The position numbers were made by a program, and so were the translations under genes. Shown one piece after another: positions 56,084 to 64,000 of a stretch of DNA of 64,000 nt. The notes beneath the pieces were generated by a model. The model had not been told where the DNA came from, ran no database searches, and saw nothing but the letters and a program-made list of their open reading frames with translations. Origin of the DNA: Pseudomonas putida. GTDB taxonomy: Bacteria > Pseudomonadota > Gammaproteobacteria > Pseudomonadales > Pseudomonadaceae. Every line of letters begins with the position of its first letter. Position 1 is the stretch's first letter. The stretch is from contig CP124529.1 of assembly GCA_029953615.1 (NCBI GenBank), positions 3,224,501 through 3,288,500 of the forward strand. Reading direction: 5' to 3'.

Positions 56084-57262
56084 ATGCTCAATGCCGAACA
56101 ACGTGCAATCATCAAGGCCACCGTTCCCCTGCTGGAAAGCGGCGGTGAAGCGCTGACCACCCACTTCTACAAGATGATGCTCAGCGAGTACCCGCAAGTG
56201 CGCCCGCTGTTCAACCAGGCCCACCAGGCCAGCGGTGACCAGCCCCGTGCCCTGGCCAACGGCGTGCTGATGTATGCCCGCCACATCGACCAGCTGGAGC
56301 AGCTGGGCGGCCTGGTCGGCCAGATCATCAACAAGCACGTTGCCTTGCAGATTCTGCCGGAGCACTACCCGATCGTCGGCAGCTGCCTGCTGCGTGCCAT
56401 CGAAGAAGTGCTGGGCAAGGAAATCGCTACCCCCGCCGTGATCGACGCCTGGGGGGCAGCCTATGGTCAGTTGGCCGACATCCTGATCGGCGCGGAAGAG
56501 AACCTTTATAAACAGAAGGAAGAAGCCGAAGGCGGCTGGCGCGGTACCCGCGAGTTCCGCCTGGTACGCCGTGAACAGGAAAGCAGCGAAATCGTTTCGT
56601 TCTACTTTGCTCCAGTGGACGGCAAGCCGGTGCTCAAGGCCGAGCCTGGCCAGTACATCGGCCTGAAGCTGGACATCGACGGCGCCGAGCAGCGCCGCAA
56701 CTATTCCCTGTCGGCACTGTGCGACGGCAAGGAATACCGCATCAGCGTCAAGCGCGAGGCGGGTGGCAAGGTCTCCAACTACCTGCACGACGTACTGGCG
56801 CTGGGCGATACCCTGCAGCTGTTCCCGCCGGCTGGCGATTTCACCCTGGCGGCGAGCGACAAGCCGCTGGTGCTGATCAGCGGTGGCGTGGGCATCACCC
56901 CGACCCTGCCAATGCTGCAGGCGGCACTGCAAACCCAGCGTGAGGTGCATTTCATCCACTGCGCGCGCAACGGCGCCGTGCATGCCTTCCGCGACTGGAT
57001 CGACGAGCTGGCCGCGCGTCATCCGCAGCTCAAGCGCTTTTACTGCTACGCCGAACCGCAGGGGGGCGCCGCTGCCGATGCCGTCGGCCTGCTGAGCGAG
57101 GACCTGCTGGCCGAGTGGCTGCCGCAGGCGCGTGATGTGGATGCCTACTTCCTCGGGCCCAAGGGCTTCATGGCGGCGGTCAAGCGCCAGTTGAAGGGCC
57201 TGGGTGTGCCAGAGCAGCAGAGCCGCTACGAGTTCTTCGGGCCGGCGGCTGCGCTGGAGTGA
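56084..57262 (+). CDS. hmp: Flavohaemoglobin (nitric oxide dioxygenase)
   Basis: The 392-residue protein has a globin domain (1-140; proximal His in ALANGVLMYARHI), an FAD domain with the RxYS motif RRNYSLSALCDGKEYRISVK, and an NAD domain (ISGGVGITPTLPMLQAALQT, HCARNGAVHAF, YFLGPKGFM). It oxidises NO to nitrate with NAD(P)H and O2. It is divergent from the NorR-type activator, which probably induces it via the sigma54-like promoter. A CAGGAG ribosome binding site precedes the ATG. Confidence 0.95.
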   Translation: MLNAEQRAIIKATVPLLESGGEALTTHFYKMMLSEYPQVRPLFNQAHQASGDQPRALANGVLMYARHIDQLEQLGGLVGQIINKHVALQILPEHYPIVGSCLLRAIEEVLGKEIATPAVIDAWGAAYGQLADILIGAEENLYKQKEEAEGGWRGTREFRLVRREQESSEIVSFYFAPVDGKPVLKAEPGQYIGLKLDIDGAEQRRNYSLSALCDGKEYRISVKREAGGKVSNYLHDVLALGDTLQLFPPAGDFTLAASDKPLVLISGGVGITPTLPMLQAALQTQREVHFIHCARNGAVHAFRDWIDELAARHPQLKRFYCYAEPQGGAAADAVGLLSEDLLAEWLPQARDVDAYFLGPKGFMAAVKRQLKGLGVPEQQSRYEFFGPAAALE

Positions 57263-57272
57263 TGTAGCGCCC

Positions 57273-57380
57273 GTACCGTCCTCTTCGCGGGCTTGCCCGC
57301 TCCCACAGGGATTACACAAGCTTCAAACCTTGTGGGGTACTTGGTGGGAGCGGGCAGGCCCGCGAAGAGGCCGGTACAGG
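57273..57380. repeat. REP pair (class GCGGG)
   Basis: Inverted GCGGGCTTGCCCGCTCCCAC copies follow hmp. Confidence 0.88.
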
Positions 57381-57427
57381 TTTACAGAGCCTTCATCCCA
57401 GCCGCTGGGCGCACCACACCTTCCTGC

Positions 57428-57469
57428 CTATATATAAAGGAGAGATGAAAGCGACTGTGCAGCTTTCAT
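57428..57469 (-). CDS. Possible 13-residue leader peptide in a hairpin
   Basis: The frame MKAAQSLSSLLYI follows a near-perfect Shine-Dalgarno sequence (AAAGGAGGA) at a 7-base spacing. The start codon lies in a 9-bp stem (GATGAAAGC/GCTTTCATC), and the Shine-Dalgarno bases can pair with CTCCTTT, which would close the whole leader as one hairpin. A longer in-frame reading upstream to 57739 exists but overlaps the dsbB start. Expression is not shown. The structure may instead act as RNA or be fortuitous. Confidence 0.3.
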   Translation of the reverse strand: MKAAQSLSSLLYI

Positions 57470-57723
57470 CTTTAATCCTCCTTTAATCACGGTATCCTTC
57501 ACTCCCGGGTGTCGAGGGGCTTGCTCCTGCGCGGCACCCGGCAGCCGTTTTTTTGCCGCCCGGCGTTGAACCGACGTCGTTGCGGCCGGTCTCAGCCACA
57601 CCGGATAGCCCTGCGCAGCGCTATCACGCCGCTTCCTCGACACGCTCAAAGGCCCTGCCCAGCGTGTAGACTTGCGCCCAGGCAGGCGGACCACGCTGCC
57701 ACTATCCATCGAAGGAACCGGCA
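57470..57723. other. Intergenic DNA upstream of dsbB
   Basis: This stretch contains CGGGTG/CACCCG arms around a loop followed by GCAGCCGTTTTTTT near 57515-57556, a possible plus-strand terminator. No gene is otherwise supported. Confidence 0.4.
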
Positions 57724-58230
57724 ATGAACGAACAAACATCGCGCCTGAATCGGGAACGGCGCTTTCTGGTGCTGTTGGGCCTGATCTGCATTTCGCTGAT
57801 CGGCGGCGCCCTCTACATGCAGATCGTCCTGGGCGAGGCTCCCTGCCCGTTGTGCATCCTGCAGCGTTATGCGCTGCTGTTCATCGCCGTGTTCGCCTTC
57901 ATTGCCGCGGCGATGCCCGGGCGCCGCAGCCTGACCTTCTTCGAGGCACTGGTGGTGCTCAGCGCCATTGGCGGAATCGTTGCGGCCGGCAACCATGTGT
58001 ATATACTCGCCAACCCCATGGTCAGTTGCGGCATCGACACCCTGCAGCCGATCGTGGACGATCTCCCGCTGGCCAAGCTCTGGCCGCTGGTGTTCCGGGT
58101 CGACGGCTTCTGCAGCACGCCGTACCCACCGATCCTCGGGTTGTCGCTGGCTCAATGGGCGTTGGTGGCGTTTGTCCTGACGGCCGTGCTGGTTCCGCTC
58201 GGTATCTATCGCAACCGACGCAGGGCTTAG
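57724..58230 (+). CDS. dsbB: Disulfide bond formation protein DsbB
   Basis: The 168-residue protein has four membrane segments and the two periplasmic Cys pairs: CPLC in EAPCPLCILQRYAL and the pair in SCGIDTLQ and GFCSTPYPP. It reoxidises DsbA and passes electrons to quinone, a link to the downstream quinol oxidase only in a general sense. The quinone-site Arg of the QRYALL segment is present. Start follows GAAGGAACCGGCA. Confidence 0.92.
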   Translation: MNEQTSRLNRERRFLVLLGLICISLIGGALYMQIVLGEAPCPLCILQRYALLFIAVFAFIAAAMPGRRSLTFFEALVVLSAIGGIVAAGNHVYILANPMVSCGIDTLQPIVDDLPLAKLWPLVFRVDGFCSTPYPPILGLSLAQWALVAFVLTAVLVPLGIYRNRRRA

Positions 58231-58789
58231 ACAAAAGTCCCGAATTGCATGGGGTCTTTTGCACCGCATGAGAAGAGGGAAAATTTGCTCCCCGCTTGAT
58301 CCAGATCAACCCGGAGGCCTTGCAGAATGCGGCTTTGGGGCCTAGCAAGCGGGGTGCGACAAACTGTCGCGAAGTTGAATTTCCGAGCAGTATTGTTACG
58401 GATTCTGTAAAAGACTGTTGCTCAATAAGTCATAGTCAAGGGTTGGCGACCTATCTACAATCGCCCCCAATTTCCGTTCGGCACTGCTTGCAAGTCGCAG
58501 GATTGAAGGAAGCCCCAGCGCTCCTTTTTGCTGACTTCGTCAAGTTTCGCCCAACGGCGATACCGGGCGGACCCCCCTCCGCGTTTTCCCGCACCAAATG
58601 GACTTGGTCTGAAGTACAGGCCTGTTGCCTACGAAACCATAAGCACCGCTAACTCGCTTCACGCCTAGGTCCTGCAGTCGGACCCCGGGCAGGAGCGAGT
58701 ACGGGCGCGAAATGCCGCACTTGGCAGGACGAAGTGTTGGCTACCAAAACACAAATTGCATTGAAGCAAGCTGATCTAGAGGTCGTGAG
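58231..58789. promoter_or_regulatory. cyo promoter and long leader region
   Basis: This stretch is non-coding. TACAAT at 58456-58461 with TAGTCA 17 bases upstream is a possible -35/-10. A leader stem-loop at 58653-58699 pairs CTCGC with GCGAG and TCCTGC with GCAGGA; GGTCC/GGACC within it is a competing pairing. Near the ATG, AAAACACAAA resembles the A-rich sites bound by Hfq/Crc, which are known to act on cyo in P. putida, but the match is loose. Confidence 0.5.
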
Positions 58790-59734
58790 ATGAGTAAAAA
58801 GCGTTACCCCAGACTGTTTGGCATATTGCCCTTTTTAGGCATGCTTTTACTCAGTGGGTGCAACTGGACCCTGCTCGACCCGAAGGGCCAGGTCGGCATT
58901 GAGCAAAAGAACCTGATCCTGATCGCTACCGGCCTGATGCTGCTGGTGGTGATTCCGGTCATCATCATGACCGTGGTTTTCGCCTGGAAGTACCGTGCTT
59001 CCAACAAGGCCGCCACCTACACCCCAGACTGGTCGCACTCGACCAAGATCGAAGCCGCGGTGTGGATCATCCCGATCCTGATCATCATCGCCCTGGGCTA
59101 CTTCACCTACCACTCCACCCACAAGCTGGACCCGTACCGTCCGCTGGATTCCGACGTGAAGCCAGTGCAGATCGACGTGGTCGCACTGGACTGGAAGTGG
59201 CTGTTCATCTACCCGGAGCAGGGCATTGCCACGGTCAACAAGATCGTCTTCCCGGCTAACACTCCGGTCAACTTCCGCGTCACTTCCGACGCCGTGATGA
59301 ACTCGTTCTTCATCCCGGGCCTGGGCGGCCAGATCTACGCCATGGCCGGCATGACCACCAAGCTGCACCTGATCGCCAACGAAAACGGCGAGTTCGACGG
59401 TATCAGCGCCAACTACAGCGGTGCTGGCTTCACCGGCATGAAATTCAAGGCTACTGCCACCTCCCAGGAAGACTTCGACAAGTGGGTCGCCGAGGTCAAG
59501 CAGTCGCCGAAGAAGCTGGACAAGGCCGAATACGACGCCTTGGCCAAACCAAGCGAAAACAACCCGGTCGCGCTGTACAGCGAGGCTTCGCCTGACCAGT
59601 TCCAGCTGATCGTCGACAAGTACGAAGGCATGAACCGCGGTCGTCCGAGCCACGAAGAAGCAGGCAGCAAAGATCTGGCCACTACCAAGGGTGTGGAATC
59701 GAGTATGCAACCAGCTGCCGGTGCAGAGGAGTAA
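58790..59734 (+). CDS. cyoA: Cytochrome bo3 ubiquinol oxidase subunit II
   Basis: The 314-residue lipoprotein has the lipobox LLSGC (Cys24), two transmembrane helices ([20 protein letters not shown] and [20 protein letters not shown]) and the cupredoxin domain with [40 protein letters not shown] and FSANYSG-like sequence ([14 protein letters not shown]). It lacks CuA ligands, as quinol oxidases do. It starts the cyoABCDE operon. Confidence 0.96.
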   Translation: MSKKRYPRLFGILPFLGMLLLSGCNWTLLDPKGQVGIEQKNLILIATGLMLLVVIPVIIMTVVFAWKYRASNKAATYTPDWSHSTKIEAAVWIIPILIIIALGYFTYHSTHKLDPYRPLDSDVKPVQIDVVALDWKWLFIYPEQGIATVNKIVFPANTPVNFRVTSDAVMNSFFIPGLGGQIYAMAGMTTKLHLIANENGEFDGISANYSGAGFTGMKFKATATSQEDFDKWVAEVKQSPKKLDKAEYDALAKPSENNPVALYSEASPDQFQLIVDKYEGMNRGRPSHEEAGSKDLATTKGVESSMQPAAGAEE

Positions 59735-59737
59735 GAG

Positions 59738-61756
59738 ATGTTCGGTAAACTAAGCCTGGAGGCGATACCCTATCACGAGCCGATAGTCATGGTGACACTT
59801 GCCATGATTGCGCTCGGTGGTATCGCTGTCGTCGGTGCTATCACCTACTTCCGCAAGTGGACCTACTTGTGGACCGAGTGGTTGACGACTGTCGACCACA
59901 AGAAAATCGGGGTGATGTACATCATCGTCGCGATGGTCATGCTGCTGCGCGGCTTTGCCGACGCCATCATGATGCGTACCCAGCTGGCTGCCGCTACCGG
60001 TGGCTCCGAAGGCTACCTGCCGCCTGAACACTATGACCAGATCTTCACCGCTCACGGTGTGATCATGATCATCTTCATGGCGATGCCGTTCTTCACCGGC
60101 CTGATGAACCTGGCGGTTCCTCTGCAGATCGGTGCACGTGACGTTGCCTTCCCGTTCCTGAACTCCCTGAGCTTCTACCTGTTGCTGGCAGGCGTGCTGC
60201 TGGTCAACATCTCGCTGGGCGTTGGTGAATTCGCCAAGACCGGCTGGGTTGCCTATCCGCCGCTCGCGGGCATTCAGTACAGCCCTGGGGTGGGTGTCGA
60301 CTACTACATCTGGGCGCTACAGCTATCCGGACTGGGTACGACGCTGACCGGCGTGAACTTCCTCGTCACCGTGATGAAGATGCGCGCACCTGGCATGAAG
60401 CTGATGGACATGCCGATCTTCACCTGGACCTGCACCTGGGCCAACGTGCTGATCGTGGCTTCGTTCCCGATCCTGACCGCTGCACTCGCACTGCTGACTG
60501 TTGACCGTTATCTGGACTTCCACATCTTCACCAACGAGCTTGGTGGGAACCCGATGATGTACGTCAACCTGTTCTGGGCGTGGGGTCACCCTGAGGTGTA
60601 CATCCTGATCCTGCCGGCCTTCGGTGTGTTCTCGGAAGTCACTTCTACCTTCTCCGGCAAGCGTCTGTTCGGCCACCACTCGATGATCTACGCATCGGGC
60701 GCCATCGCCGTGCTGGGCTTCGCTGTATGGCTGCACCACTTCTTCACCATGGGTGCCGGCGCCAGCGTCAACACCTTCTTCGGCCTGGCGACGATGCTGA
60801 TCTCCATTCCGACCGGTGTGAAGCTGTTCAACTGGCTGTTCACCATCTACCAGGGCCGTCTGCGCTTCACCGCGCCGATCATGTGGACCCTGGGCTTCAT
60901 GATCACCTTCTCCATCGGTGGCATGACTGGCGTTCTGCTGGCTGTACCAGGTGCTGACTTCGTACTGCACAACAGCCTGTTCGTAATTGCTCACTTCCAC
61001 AACGTGATCATCGGTGGTGCGGTATTCGGCTACATCGCCGGCTTCGCCTACTGGTTCCCGAAAGCCTTCGGTTTCACCCTGAACGAGAAGTGGGGCAAAG
61101 CTGCCTTCTGGTTCTGGATCTCGGGCTTCTACGTAGCGTTCATGCCGCTGTACGCCCTGGGCTTCATGGGCATGACCCGTCGTCTGAACCACTCCGACAA
61201 CCCACTGTGGGAACCCTACCTGTACGTAGCCGTTGTCGGCGCCGTGCTGATCCTGTTCGGTATCGCCTGCCAGCTGATCCAGCTGTACGTATCGGTTCGC
61301 GACCGCAACCAGAACCTGGACGTGACCGGCGACCCATGGGGCGGCCGTACCCTGGAATGGTCGACTTCGTCGCCACCTCCGTTCTACAACTTCGCCCACA
61401 TGCCTGAGAAGGTTGGCCTGGATGCCTGGCACGAAGCCAAGGAAGCCGGCGTTGCCTACAAGCCTGCGGCCAAGTACGAAGCGATCCACATGCCGAGCAA
61501 CACCTCTACCGGTTTGTTCATGGGCCTGTTCCTGACCGTCTTCGGCTTCGCCTTCATCTGGCACATCTGGTGGCTGGTTGGCGCGAGCCTGGTTGCAACC
61601 ATCGCTGTCTTCGTTCGCCACGCTGCGCGTGACGACCAGGGCTACATGGTTCCGGCCGAAGAAGTGGCGCGCATCGAAGGCGAGCGCATGAAAGCGCTGG
61701 CCAAAGCAGGTGCTCTGCCTGCCGGCGCACGTGTCGAATCGTTTGAGCGGGTGTAA
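59738..61756 (+). CDS. cyoB: Cytochrome bo3 ubiquinol oxidase subunit I
   Basis: The 672-residue haem-copper subunit carries the haem ligands in [13 protein letters not shown] and HFHNVIIGG, CuB ligands in [17 protein letters not shown] (with the cross-linked His-Tyr) and HHFFTMGAG, and the K-channel region. It reduces O2 to water and pumps protons. The gene begins three bases after cyoA. Confidence 0.98.
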   Translation: MFGKLSLEAIPYHEPIVMVTLAMIALGGIAVVGAITYFRKWTYLWTEWLTTVDHKKIGVMYIIVAMVMLLRGFADAIMMRTQLAAATGGSEGYLPPEHYDQIFTAHGVIMIIFMAMPFFTGLMNLAVPLQIGARDVAFPFLNSLSFYLLLAGVLLVNISLGVGEFAKTGWVAYPPLAGIQYSPGVGVDYYIWALQLSGLGTTLTGVNFLVTVMKMRAPGMKLMDMPIFTWTCTWANVLIVASFPILTAALALLTVDRYLDFHIFTNELGGNPMMYVNLFWAWGHPEVYILILPAFGVFSEVTSTFSGKRLFGHHSMIYASGAIAVLGFAVWLHHFFTMGAGASVNTFFGLATMLISIPTGVKLFNWLFTIYQGRLRFTAPIMWTLGFMITFSIGGMTGVLLAVPGADFVLHNSLFVIAHFHNVIIGGAVFGYIAGFAYWFPKAFGFTLNEKWGKAAFWFWISGFYVAFMPLYALGFMGMTRRLNHSDNPLWEPYLYVAVVGAVLILFGIACQLIQLYVSVRDRNQNLDVTGDPWGGRTLEWSTSSPPPFYNFAHMPEKVGLDAWHEAKEAGVAYKPAAKYEAIHMPSNTSTGLFMGLFLTVFGFAFIWHIWWLVGASLVATIAVFVRHAARDDQGYMVPAEEVARIEGERMKALAKAGALPAGARVESFERV

Positions 61757-61759
61757 TCA

Positions 61760-62383
61760 ATGTCCAGTCAAGTAATGCACGGTGCTGCTCATGGTCACGA
61801 CCATGGGCATGACGACCACCACCACGACTCGGGCCAGATGACCGTACTTGGTTTCTGGCTGTACCTGATGACCGACTGCATCCTGTTTGCGTCGCTCTTC
61901 GCCACCTACGCGGTGCTGTCCGGCAGTTTTGCCGGCGGCCCGTCGGGTCATGACATTTTCCAGCTCGATTTCGTAGCTGTTGAAACGCTGTTCCTGCTGC
62001 TGTCCTCGATCACCTTCGGCTTCGCCATGCTGAAGATGTTCGATGGCAAGAAAGCGGGCGTACTGGGCTGGTTGGCTGTGACCTTCCTGTTCGGTGCAGG
62101 CTTCATCGCGATGGAAATCTACGAATTCCATCACCTGATCGCCGAGGGCTTCGGCCCGCAGCGCAGTGGCTTCCTGTCGGGCTTCTTCGCCCTGGTAGGC
62201 ACCCACGGTCTGCACGTGACCGCCGGCCTGATCTGGATGGCAATCATGATGTACCAGATCAACAAGCACGGCATCACGCCGACCGCCAAGACCCGCATGA
62301 GCTGCCTGAGCCTGTTCTGGCACTTCCTGGACGTGGTCTGGATCTGCGTATTCACCGTCGTCTACCTGCTGGGAGTTCTGTAA
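61760..62383 (+). CDS. cyoC: Cytochrome bo3 ubiquinol oxidase subunit III
   Basis: The 207-residue membrane protein begins with a His-rich tail ([20 protein letters not shown]) that may bind metal, then five helices including [20 protein letters not shown] and the family's [14 protein letters not shown]. It stabilises the oxidase. Its stop shares a base with the cyoD start. Confidence 0.95.
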   Translation: MSSQVMHGAAHGHDHGHDDHHHDSGQMTVLGFWLYLMTDCILFASLFATYAVLSGSFAGGPSGHDIFQLDFVAVETLFLLLSSITFGFAMLKMFDGKKAGVLGWLAVTFLFGAGFIAMEIYEFHHLIAEGFGPQRSGFLSGFFALVGTHGLHVTAGLIWMAIMMYQINKHGITPTAKTRMSCLSLFWHFLDVVWICVFTVVYLLGVL

Positions 62384-62715
62384 TGGCTAACGCACACGAC
62401 ACTCATCACGAAGGTAACCACGGCAGCGTCAAGTCGTACATGATCGGCTTCATCCTGTCGATCATCCTGACTGCGATCCCGTTCGGCCTGGCCATGTCGC
62501 CAAGCCTGCCGAAGAACCTGACCGTTCTGATCATTGTTGCCATGGCCGTGATCCAGGTAGTCGTACACCTCGTGTACTTCCTGCACATGGACCGCTCGAA
62601 AGAGCAACGCAACAACGTTTCGACGTTCCTGTTCACCACTCTGGTGATCGCTCTGCTTGTCGGCCTGTCGCTGTGGATCATGTTCAGCATCCACTTCGAA
62701 ATGTTGGCCAAGTGA
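62383..62715 (+). CDS. cyoD: Cytochrome bo3 ubiquinol oxidase subunit IV
   Basis: The 110-residue protein has three membrane helices (KSYMIGFILSIILTAIPFGL, LTVLIIVAMAVIQVVVHLVY, VSTFLFTTLVIALLVGLSLW) and the FLHMDRSKEQR segment. It assists assembly of the CuB site. It starts on the last base of the cyoC stop (TAATG). Confidence 0.95.
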   Translation: MANAHDTHHEGNHGSVKSYMIGFILSIILTAIPFGLAMSPSLPKNLTVLIIVAMAVIQVVVHLVYFLHMDRSKEQRNNVSTFLFTTLVIALLVGLSLWIMFSIHFEMLAK

Positions 62716-62726
62716 GGTAAGACTGC

Positions 62727-63614
62727 ATGTCCGTTAAGCACTTTATCCAAATCACCAAACCGGGGATCATTTTCGGTAACGTGCTTTCCGTGGCAGGCGG
62801 TTTCTTCCTTGCCTCGAAGGGCCATGTGGATTTCGCCCTGTTCCTGGCGGTGGTGATCGGTACTTCGCTGGTGGTAGCGTCCGGATGCGTGTTCAACAAC
62901 TGCATCGACCGTGACATCGACCACAAGATGGAGCGCACCAAGAACCGCGTCATGGTCCAGGGCGGCATGTCGCTGCCCCTCGCGCTGACCTACGCCACCC
63001 TGCTCGGGGTGGCGGGTTTCAGCCTGCTGTATGTCCAGGCCAACCCGCTGTCGGCGTTCTGTGCGCTGATCGGCTTCATCGTCTACGTCGGTTTCTACAG
63101 CCTGTGGCTGAAGCGTAAATCGGTGCACGGCACCTTGGTCGGCAGCCTGTCTGGTGCCATGCCTCCGGTGATCGGCTATTGCGCCGTCAGCAACAGCTTC
63201 GACCTGGCTGCGGTTACCCTGCTGGTGATGTTCAGCCTGTGGCAGATGCCGCACAGCTTCGCCATCGCCATCTTCCGCTTCAAGGATTACAGCGCTGCCA
63301 ACATTCCGGTCCTGCCGGTGGCACGTGGTGTCCTCGCGGCGAAGAAGCAGATCGTGCTGTACGTGCTGGCCTTCGTGCTCGCGACCCTTATGCTTACCCT
63401 CGGCGGTTACGCCGGCCTCGGCTACCTGGCCGTGGCAGCTGCCATGGGCCTGTACTGGCTGTACATGGCCTGGGGTGGCTACAAGGCCGAGGACGACAGC
63501 AAGTGGGCCCGCAAGGTGTTCGGCTTCTCCATCCTCACCGTCACTGCCCTGAGTGTGATGATGGGTGTGGACAGCCAGACTGCCGCGGACGTGCTGATGA
63601 CATACGCACGCTGA
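62727..63614 (+). CDS. cyoE: Protohaem IX farnesyltransferase
   Basis: The 295-residue UbiA-family prenyltransferase has the Asp-rich motif [20 protein letters not shown] and the second Asp-containing loop with [16 protein letters not shown]. It converts haem B to haem O, the cofactor of CyoB. A terminator follows, so cyoE closes the operon. Confidence 0.97.
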   Translation: MSVKHFIQITKPGIIFGNVLSVAGGFFLASKGHVDFALFLAVVIGTSLVVASGCVFNNCIDRDIDHKMERTKNRVMVQGGMSLPLALTYATLLGVAGFSLLYVQANPLSAFCALIGFIVYVGFYSLWLKRKSVHGTLVGSLSGAMPPVIGYCAVSNSFDLAAVTLLVMFSLWQMPHSFAIAIFRFKDYSAANIPVLPVARGVLAAKKQIVLYVLAFVLATLMLTLGGYAGLGYLAVAAAMGLYWLYMAWGGYKAEDDSKWARKVFGFSILTVTALSVMMGVDSQTAADVLMTYAR

Positions 63615-63633
63615 AATAGCTGCCTGTTTCACG

Positions 63634-63665
63634 AAAACCCCGGCCTCTGCGCCGGGGTTTTTTTA
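63634..63665 (+). terminator. Terminator of the cyo operon
   Basis: ACCCCGGC/GCCGGGGT with a CTCTGC loop, followed by TTTTTTTA. Confidence 0.92.
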
Positions 63666-63676
63666 TGGGTGTTTTT

Positions 63677-63787
63677 CCTGTGCCGGCCCTTTCGCGGGCT
63701 TGCCCGCTCCCACAGGTACGGCGCAAGTCTCAGGGGTTGTGGGTAACCCTGTGGGAGCGGGCAAGCCCGCGAAGAGGCCAGCGCAGG
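63677..63787. repeat. REP pair (class GCGGG)
   Basis: Inverted copies with GCGGGCTTGCCCGCTCCCAC. Confidence 0.88.
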
Positions 63788-63836
63788 AAAGCATAAATCC
63801 CAGGTTTTCAAAAAATACATCTGAAAAGATATAACA

Positions 63837-63870
63837 AAACAGGAAATTGTCCTTTACAGGTATCCTGTTT
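63837..63870. promoter_or_regulatory. Nested inverted repeats upstream of the alaC-like gene
   Basis: AAACAGGA and TCCTGTTT form an 8-bp perfect repeat spaced by 18 bases. Inside it, ACAGG-TAT-CCTGT (63856-63868) is a 13-base palindrome. It overlaps TATAAC (63830-63835), a possible -10, so it is placed like an operator. The regulator is unknown. Confidence 0.5.
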
Positions 63871-63952
63871 CGGCATTATCTTCTGATCCAGGCCGCCACA
63901 TCGGCCAGCGTCGCTCGGACGGTTCCGGGCGCTTACGTACTCAGAGGAAGCC

Positions 63953-64000
63953 ATGGCCAACCCAGGTTCGCCGCGCCGCTTTGCGCGCATCGATCGTCTC
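63953..64000 (+). CDS. AlaC-like aminotransferase, N-terminal 16 residues
   Basis: The gene runs off the right edge. MANPGSPRRFARIDRL resembles the N terminus of AlaC-type alanine aminotransferases (RRF.RIDRLPPYVFNI). AGAGGAAG precedes the ATG. With only 16 residues, the assignment is tentative. Confidence 0.55.
   Translation, partial: MANPGSPRRFARIDRL

Overview
The window is a 64-kb stretch of chromosome from a Pseudomonas of the P. putida group. The base composition is GC-rich. Gene content and order match that group from memory: an acyl-CoA ligase/DUF1302/DUF1329/MalT-like cluster, then an OmpA lipoprotein, pta, glutathione peroxidase, trxB, nadC, ampDE, fruR-fruBKA, norR-hmp, dsbB and cyoABCDE. 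Sixteen intergenic loci carry the REP palindromes typical of these bacteria. No rRNA, tRNA, CRISPR array or prophage was seen.

Layout. 1-4.4 kb: tail of an SRAP-domain gene, an M48 lipoprotein protease, a GDT1-family cation exporter behind a yybP-ykoY (manganese) riboswitch, rsmC, and a 2-hydroxyacid dehydrogenase. 4.6-13 kb: medium-chain acyl-CoA ligase, DUF1302 and DUF1329 exported proteins, and a MalT/AlkS-like regulator. 13.1-15.4 kb: a receiver-TPR protein translationally coupled to a small histidine kinase. 15.4-16.7 kb: a lower-GC islet with a GNAT-like gene and a tiny downstream gene. 16.8-27.8 kb: MBL hydrolase, OmpA lipoprotein, pta, FKBP, glutathione peroxidase, a frameshifted glycosyltransferase, a soluble PAS-PAS-MCP transducer, cysZ-like, trxB, nadC. 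28-32.7 kb: DUF1631, ampD, ampE, tatD-like. 32.7-39.5 kb: the fructose PTS locus with a Cra-type operator. 39.6-44 kb: small proteins, a GGEEF cyclase, an OprD-family porin. 44.3-45.6 kb: an intact IS110-family element inside a REP. 45.6-51.9 kb: an RND efflux operon with its own two-component system. 52-55.9 kb: YkgJ-type protein, small secreted protein, CheV, NorR-type activator. 56-63.6 kb: flavohaemoglobin, dsbB, and the cytochrome bo3 oxidase operon. The window ends in the first codons of an AlaC-like aminotransferase.

The strongest observation is the IS110 element. The leader between its left end and its transposase can be read as a bridge RNA. One loop carries guides matching the REP in which the element sits, and a second loop carries guides matching the element's own two ends, around a CT core. 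The insertion falls on the last base of a kinase stop codon and regenerates it.

A second pattern needs care. Four genes (glycosyltransferase, tatD-like, fruA, RND transporter) are each broken by a single extra base while the flanking reading frames look well conserved. Sequence or assembly error is as likely as real decay, and the reads should be checked before any functional conclusion is drawn.
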